Below, piece by piece: positions 63,286 to 64,000 of a stretch of DNA of 64,000 nt (positions are counted from its first letter, which is position 1; each line of letters begins with the position of its first letter). The translations under genes and the position numbers were made by a program. Origin of the DNA: Kaistella flava (ex Peng et al. 2021) (GTDB taxonomy: Bacteria > Bacteroidota > Bacteroidia > Flavobacteriales > Weeksellaceae); assembly GCF_015191005.1 (NCBI RefSeq), contig NZ_CP040442.1, forward strand, positions 1,240,001 through 1,304,000, written 5' to 3'. A model generated the notes under the pieces. It made no database searches. It was not told where the DNA came from and worked only from the letters and a program-made list of their open reading frames with translations.

Positions 63286-64000
63286 TAATTATATACAATA
63301 GATATGGATCTCGTTCTATTTGGTCTTTTGTTACTACAATATCTTTTTCAATTAAGTCTGCTAGTTCATTTGCAACAGCAACTTTATCTATTGGTGTAGT
63401 TCCTTCTTTTTTGGATAGTTTTTTAATAAACTTTTCTTGAAATGTTACTTTAAAATTATCATCCTCACCTTTTTTAAATTCATCTGTTCCCGAGTGTACG
63501 TTGGCTATAGCATTTTTAAACAGATCCGATAAACACGATTTATATAAACACCATTCTAAAGTCCACTCTTTAGCAATTTGCAACGAAATACCAGTTTCGT
63601 TCAATTCGGTTTTTAAGATTTCGAGATTTCCCTGCTTCTTTTTAACTTTCTCACTTTCTTCATGTAATGGTTTAAAAATGCCGTTTTCATCTGATCTGTT
63701 ATCTAAATCTGTAACAATCGAAATGGGTACACTCATTTTCTCTCCATCCTCTCTGAGAAAAATTTTTGCAAAGTGTAGATAAGCTATAGAAGCAACGTTA
63801 ATTATTGATATTTCATTTTTAGTTAAATCAATGTCAATTTTTCTTGCTAGCACAGGAAGTAAAATTTCTTCTGACCAACCTTCCACAATTATATTACCCT
63901 TAGAAAAGAAAAGATTACTTTTTGTAACATCTAAAAAACGTTTTAAGTATTTATAACTCTCTTTATTGAGTTTGGTATGTTCTTGACCTAAGGGATAAAC
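63251..64000 (-). CDS. OLD-family nuclease, Toprim C-terminal part, GajA-like (partial)
   Basis: The frame is open to the window edge. It contains the typical junction YLKRFLDVTKSNLFFSKGNI, then the Toprim glutamate in IIVEGWSEEILLPVLA, IINVASIAYLHFAKIF and the DxD-like SIVTDLDNR. The ATPase half lies outside the window. With the helicase downstream it forms a Gabija-like pair. In Gabija, GajA nicks DNA when nucleotides are depleted. Confidence 0.85.
   Translation of the reverse strand, partial: VYPLGQEHTKLNKESYKYLKRFLDVTKSNLFFSKGNIIVEGWSEEILLPVLARKIDIDLTKNEISIINVASIAYLHFAKIFLREDGEKMSVPISIVTDLDNRSDENGIFKPLHEESEKVKKKQGNLEILKTELNETGISLQIAKEWTLEWCLYKSCLSDLFKNAIANVHSGTDEFKKGEDDNFKVTFQEKFIKKLSKKEGTTPIDKVAVANELADLIEKDIVVTKDQIERDPYLLYIINAIKHVCGNGN

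Overview
The window looks like an AT-rich genome of a Bacteroidota bacterium of the class Flavobacteriia (Chryseobacterium-like). The signs are a type IX secretion C-terminal sorting domain, a SusC/SusD pair, two GLPGLI proteins, RteC and DUF3853 proteins, a DUF6520 peptide, and many small lipoproteins. I cannot name the species. No rRNA, tRNA or CRISPR array was seen.

Layout. (1) Positions 1-33,163 are an integron-like gene cassette array. Twenty-nine imperfectly palindromic repeats of about 130 bp (three families, one copy truncated) separate short cassettes whose genes all read on the minus strand. Each cassette starts with GTTnnn and ends with nnnAAC, and the two ends of the same cassette are complementary over 6-13 bases. 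That is the signature expected of attC sites, because these ends become the paired R' and R'' boxes when the cassette is circular. Cargo is mostly unknown lipoproteins and secreted proteins, plus TPR, SRPBCC, DUF695-like, alpha/beta hydrolase, GLPGLI and T9SS proteins, and several gene-less cassettes. Five near-identical IS110-family elements sit at exactly the same place in five attC sites, and an IS1182 element splits another. (2) At 33,158-33,795 the array ends at an attI-like stretch with GTATCA palindromes, followed by the C-terminal half of a tyrosine recombinase. Its N-terminal half is replaced by a short attC-like hairpin. The recombinase is Xer-like (no IntI-specific insertion) and lies on the same strand as the cassettes.

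(3) 34.2-36.0 kb carries three small exported-protein genes on the plus strand. (4) 36.2-41.5 kb is a plasmid- or ICE-type module: Toprim protein, eight iterons, Rep initiator, four small DNA-binding proteins and RteC. (5) 41.5-50.9 kb has a membrane TPR/AraC regulator, a plus-strand set of small envelope proteins (lipoprotein, 56-aa peptide, MauE-like, DUF6520) and, convergent to it, a TlpA-like/SusC/SusD operon. (6) 50.9-53.2 kb is a gene-poor relic zone with repeats, a deeply folding hairpin, one XRE regulator and IS remnants. (7) 53.2-64 kb looks like a defence island: an unknown three-gene operon, an IS3 element with a partly duplicated 3' end, a 1457-aa nuclease-STAND protein (Avs-like), and a UvrD-like helicase next to an OLD/Toprim protein (Gabija-like) that runs off the window.

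Several genes, including all five IS110 transposases, are broken only by one- or two-base differences in homopolymer runs. Many apparent frameshifts may therefore be sequencing errors.
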